DNA of 40,575 bases from Spongiactinospora sp. TRM90649 (GTDB lineage: Bacteria; Actinomycetota; Actinomycetes; Streptosporangiales; Streptosporangiaceae). The position numbers and the translations under genes were made by a program. The notes beneath the pieces were generated by a model. That model was not told the origin of the DNA. It was given only the letters and a program-made list of their open reading frames with translations, and made no database searches. Within the stretch, counting starts at the first letter, position 1. The number at the start of each line of letters is the position of its first letter. This document shows positions 37,779 through 40,575 of this stretch, piece after piece. The stretch spans positions 1-40,575 of the forward strand of contig NZ_JARLTC010000018.1 of assembly GCF_029382225.1 (NCBI RefSeq), given 5' to 3'.

Positions 37779-38645
37779 CGGGCGAGAAGTTCTCGCTGAT
37801 CCACGCGGAGGAGGCCAACTTCGGCCTGCCCATGATGTGCCGTCTTCTCGGGGTTTCGAGATCGGGATATTACGAATGGCGGGATCGGCCGATGTCGGCC
37901 GGAAAGCGGCGTCGTGAGGACCTCAAACCGTTGGTCGAGGAAGTGTTCGCCGACTCGGGGCGGACGTACGGTTACCGGCGGGTACATGCGGCGCTGGGGC
38001 GGATGGGGATCGAGGTCGATGACGAGCCGGTGCGGGCGTTGATGCGGGACCTGGGCCTGACGCCGGTGCAGGTCAAGCGGCGACGTGGGCTGACCGTCGC
38101 GGACCAGGCGGCCGGTCCCCTCCCGGACCTGGTGGGCCGCGACTTCACCCCTGAGGTGCCAGCGGCCAAGCTGGTCGGCGACATCACCGAGATCAAGACG
38201 GAAACAGGGCCGCCCTATCTGGCCACTGTCATTGATTGCTTTTCGAAGGCGCTGATCGGGTGGGCATTGGATGTGCGATACCCGGCCGCTTTGGTGTGCG
38301 CAGCCCTCGACATGGCCGCGATGAGGGTCGATATTCCCGTTGGAGCGATTTTTCACTCGGACAGGGGTGGTCAACACACGTCTCACGATTACGCCGCCAC
38401 GCTGAACCGGCATGGCTTGAGACAGTCGGTCGGACGAACGGGGATATGTTTCGACAACGCCATGGCGGAGTCGTTCTTCGGCAAGCTGAAGACGGAGTTA
38501 GTTCATCATCGTAGGTTCACGAGCGTGACGGAAGCACGTACCTGCTGTGATCAAATATAATCGTCGGCGCCTGCGTTCCATGTTGGGATATCGGCCACCG
38601 CTGGAAGTTCTAGAGGAATGGTTCTGCAGGCGAGTCGCCGCATGA
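37748..38645 (+). pseudogene. IS3-family transposase OrfB with a frameshifted C-terminus
   Basis: The frame from 37748 carries the rve/DDE integrase core: GDITEIKTETGPPYLATVID (first Asp), FHSDRGGQH (second Asp) and AMAESFFGKLKTE (catalytic Glu). It stops early at 38560 after TEARTCCDQI. The missing end (YNRRRLRSMLGYRPPLEVLE) is found in a shifted frame up to the stop at 38643-38645, so bases were lost or gained near 38550. The lost stretch would be the usual helix before YNRRRLH. All three acidic catalytic residues survive, but the protein is probably defective. Confidence 0.8.
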
Positions 38646-38655
38646 TATAGTTCAT

Positions 38656-39847
38656 TTACTTCGGTGTCCGGAAAACACGGGGCATTTCATCATGCGGCTG
38701 GTCAAAAGGTCGCATCCGGGGCCGGGCGTCGGTGAAGCGTGCGATCAGCGGCCCGACGATGGCTAGCGCGAACACGTAGGCCGTCACCAGTGGCGCCATG
38801 ACGGGAAGCTGCGCGCCGGCCAGGCCGACGATGACGATGGAGAACTCTCCGCGGGCGATCAGCGCGGCGCCCGCCCGCGCCCGGCCGCGGCGGCCCACCC
38901 CGTCGCGAGGCCGCGTATCGGCCGGTGAACATCTTGGTCAGCGCGGTCACCGTGGCCAGCGCCAGCGCGGCCGGCAACACCGGCAGCAGTGTGGCGGGAG
39001 CCACCGACAGGCCGATCGCGATGAAGAAGACCGCGGCGAACAGATCACGCAGCGGCGCGATGACCGCACGCGCGCGATCGGCGGTCTGGCCGGTCAAAGT
39101 GAGGCCGACCAGGAAGGCGCCCACCGCCGCCGAGGCGTGGACGTACTCGGCCAGCGCCGCCACGATCATCGTCAGCCCGAGCATGCGCAACATGAGCTGC
39201 TCGTTGTCCGGGTGCGCCACGATCCGGCCCAGGTGATGCCCCCAGCGGGCGGCGACGGCGAAGGCGGTCAGCACCGCGCCGACCGCGACCAGCGCCCCCA
39301 CGATGGCCTGCCACCAGGCGCCGCCGGAGGCCAGCACGGCCAGCACCGGCAGGTAGGCCGCCATCGCGAAGTCCTCCAGCACCAGCACCGACAGCACCGA
39401 CGGCGTCTCCCGGTTGCCCAGCCGCCGCAGGTCGCTCAGCAGCCGGGCGATGATCCCCGAGGAGGAGATGTAGGTGACACCGGCCAGCGCCAGCACGCCG
39501 ACGCCGTCGAGGCCGAGCAGCCAGCCCGCCGCAGCGCCGGGAACGGCGTTGACCAGCAGATCGACACCTGCCGATGGCAGATGATGACGCATGCTCGCGG
39601 TGAACTCGGCAAGGGAGAACTCCAGGCCCAGCGCCAGGAGCAGCAGCACGATCCCGATGGAGGCCCCGATCTGCACGAACTGACCGGCAGCCGGGATCGG
39701 CAGCACGCCGCCCTCGCCGAGCGCCAGGCCAGCCAGTAGGTAGAGCGGGATCGGGGACAGGGCCACCCGCCGCGCCAGGGACCCCACGACGCTGAGGACG
39801 GCCAGGATGAGCCCCAGCTCCAGCAGCAACGCGACCGAGACGTGCAC
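38656..39847 (-). pseudogene. KefB-like cation:proton antiporter, frameshifted and with an IS-derived 3' end
   Basis: GTG 39847 begins a membrane protein VHVSVALLLELGLILAVLSV with about ten or more TM segments, LALGLEFSL and EDFAMAAYLPVL typical of CPA2 antiporters. Near 38905-38912 the frame changes: after KMFTGRYAA the expected RDGVGRRGRARAGAALIARG and GEFSIVIVGLAG continue in another frame to the TAA at 38656. The last codons (MPRVFRTPK) are read from the right inverted repeat of the IS, so the natural C-terminus was replaced. The frameshift may be real or a sequence error. The regulatory subunit gene lies immediately upstream. Confidence 0.78.
38664..38684 (-). repeat. Right terminal inverted repeat of the IS element
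   Basis: Read on the minus strand it is TGCCCCGTGTTTTCCGGACA followed by C. It also supplies codons at the end of the antiporter gene. Confidence 0.85.
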
Positions 39848-39851
39848 GCTT

Positions 39852-40331
39852 TCAGCCCCGCAGGATCCGCCTGACGCCGTCGATGCCCTCCCGGGTGCCC
39901 ACCACCACCAGCACGTCGGCGTCACGCAACACCTGCTCGGGACCGGGGGAGGCGACCACGTCGGCGCCGCGCACGATCGCCACCACCGAGGCGCCGGTAC
40001 GGGTGCGCGCCCGCGTGTGCCCCAGCGGGCGATCCGCATACGGCGAGCCCGGAGCCACCTTCACCGGCTCAGAACTCAGCCCAGGAACCTCCCGGGTCAG
40101 GTCGGCGAAGCGTTCGGCGATCCGCGGCGCGCCCAGGATCTGGGCCAGCGCCTCGGCCTCCTCCTCATTCAGCCGGAACAGCGGCCTGCCCTCGTCCCGA
40201 TCGTCGGCGAGATAGCCGACCACCTCGAACTCGCCCGTACGCCGCGCCACCACCCCGATCCGCTCTCCCGCCTGCGTGGTGAACTCATACCGCAGGCCGA
40301 CCCCCGGCAACAGCACCTCGTTCACATCCAT
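39852..40331 (-). CDS. TrkA-C (RCK-C) regulatory subunit of a cation:proton antiporter
   Basis: This 159-residue cytoplasmic protein begins MDVNEVLLPGVGLRYEFTTQ at ATG 40331. The N-terminal part resembles the small regulatory subunit (KhtT-like) that accompanies CPA2 antiporters. The C-terminal TrkA-C domain reads VAIVRGADVVASPGPEQVLR and DADVLVVVGTREGIDGVRRI. It is intact although its antiporter partner, which follows 4 bases after its stop, is broken. The family senses ligands or nucleotides and gates K+(Na+)/H+ exchange. Confidence 0.87.
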   Translation of the reverse strand: MDVNEVLLPGVGLRYEFTTQAGERIGVVARRTGEFEVVGYLADDRDEGRPLFRLNEEEAEALAQILGAPRIAERFADLTREVPGLSSEPVKVAPGSPYADRPLGHTRARTRTGASVVAIVRGADVVASPGPEQVLRDADVLVVVGTREGIDGVRRILRG

Positions 40332-40575
40332 GCGCCCATCATCCCGGCAGATGGGAACTCTCCATGGAACGACATCGTCCGGCAACCGTGTCATGAGAAC
40401 GAGCACACCCGCGCCCGACCGGACCCGCCGCATGTACGGCGAAAGATCAACAGCGGGCGCAAGCATGACCTTCGTCTCCGTTTGCGGCCAGCCGGCGCGA
40501 GCTTGTCACCTCAAGTGTGTAAAGATCCTTCCCGGGTGATGAAGAACCTCTTTACCTGATCCGGCCTGGATAGGC
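40332..40575. other. Upstream region of the antiporter operon with an inverted repeat
   Basis: No gene is supported. An inverted repeat GTAAAGA (40519-40525) / TCTTTAC (40549-40555) flanks CCCGGG near the window edge. It may be an operator or part of a promoter for a gene beyond the window. The promoter for the minus-strand regulator-antiporter pair should also lie in this stretch. Confidence 0.35.

Larger units (their letters stand above)
37441..38684 (+). mobile_element. IS3-family insertion sequence, 1244 bp
   Basis: The element starts TGCCCC and ends GGGGCA. Imperfect 21-bp terminal inverted repeats lie at 37441-37461 and 38664-38684 and agree at 17 of 21 positions (TGCCCC, five variable bases, TTCCGGACAC). 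Two overlapping frames encode OrfA and OrfB of an IS3-type transposase. Flanking 3-4 base target duplications are not seen (AGG on the left, TTT on the right). OrfB is frameshifted near its end, so the element is probably not autonomous now. Confidence 0.88.

Noticed and set aside
37438..38688. Target-site duplication of the IS element
   Set aside because: The 3-4 bases flanking the inverted repeats differ (AGG versus TTT), so no duplication can be claimed.
1..40575. tRNA, rRNA or riboswitch genes
   Set aside because: Reading the gaps on both strands gave no cloverleaf with conserved arms and no known riboswitch core. A covariance-model search was not possible here.

Overview
The window is high-GC DNA with long tightly packed operons, frequent ATGA/GTGA stop-start overlaps, GTG/TTG starts and actinobacterial protein families (DUF1918, DosR-type redox genes, IS3-type transposase, modular NRPS). 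It looks like the chromosome of a filamentous actinomycete, plausibly a Streptosporangiales-type organism. That placement is inference from gene content, not from a marker gene.

Region 1 (1-4431): the tail of an unknown protein, a second unknown protein, and a secreted-size GH127-type glycoside hydrolase carrying three 91-residue C-terminal repeats.

Region 2 (about 4432-21256) is a coherent hypoxia or dormancy island. A CBS-BON protein is followed by a complete group 3b [NiFe] hydrogenase operon (beta, gamma, delta, alpha subunits, maturation protease, small coiled-coil protein). Next come a beta-phosphoglucomutase-like HAD protein and a GH65 disaccharide phosphorylase. Converging from the other side is an operon of DoxX-like membrane protein, flavodoxin-like protein, an acetate kinase remnant, hypF, hypC, hypD and hypE. 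A secreted AMIN-like/GerMN protein and a DUF1918 protein follow. Several intergenic gaps hold GGGACYTTCGG-like sites and one near-perfect GGGACTAAGGTCCC palindrome, which resemble DosR/DevR operators. Together these point to H2-linked NAD(P)H redox balancing, disaccharide phosphorolysis and redox maintenance during oxygen limitation.

Region 3 (about 21257-25950) is mobile-element debris. It holds a tyrosine-recombinase-like tail, a serine-recombinase-like tail, an RsgA remnant that has lost its GTPase domain (preceded by a leader peptide and hairpin), a methyltransferase-GNAT fusion, a possible UTRA fragment, a run of very small minus-strand genes including a zinc-ribbon protein, a broken HTH protein and a 158-bp copy of part of hypF (157/158 identical).

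Region 4 (26021-37440) is a compact biosynthetic locus: an XRE/NB-ARC regulator facing an operon of PRMT-like methyltransferase, a 2382-residue NRPS and a 14-TM-type MFS exporter. The NRPS order is (truncated C)-A-T-sulfotransferase-C-A-T-TE. A PAPS-type sulfotransferase domain lies between the first carrier protein and the condensation domain, and the first A domain reads as glycine-specific. This is the strongest candidate for an undescribed system in the window.

Region 5 (37441-40575): an IS3-family element with recognisable inverted repeats but a broken orfB. Its right end forms the 3' end of a frameshifted KefB-like antiporter gene, which is preceded by an intact TrkA-C regulatory subunit gene.
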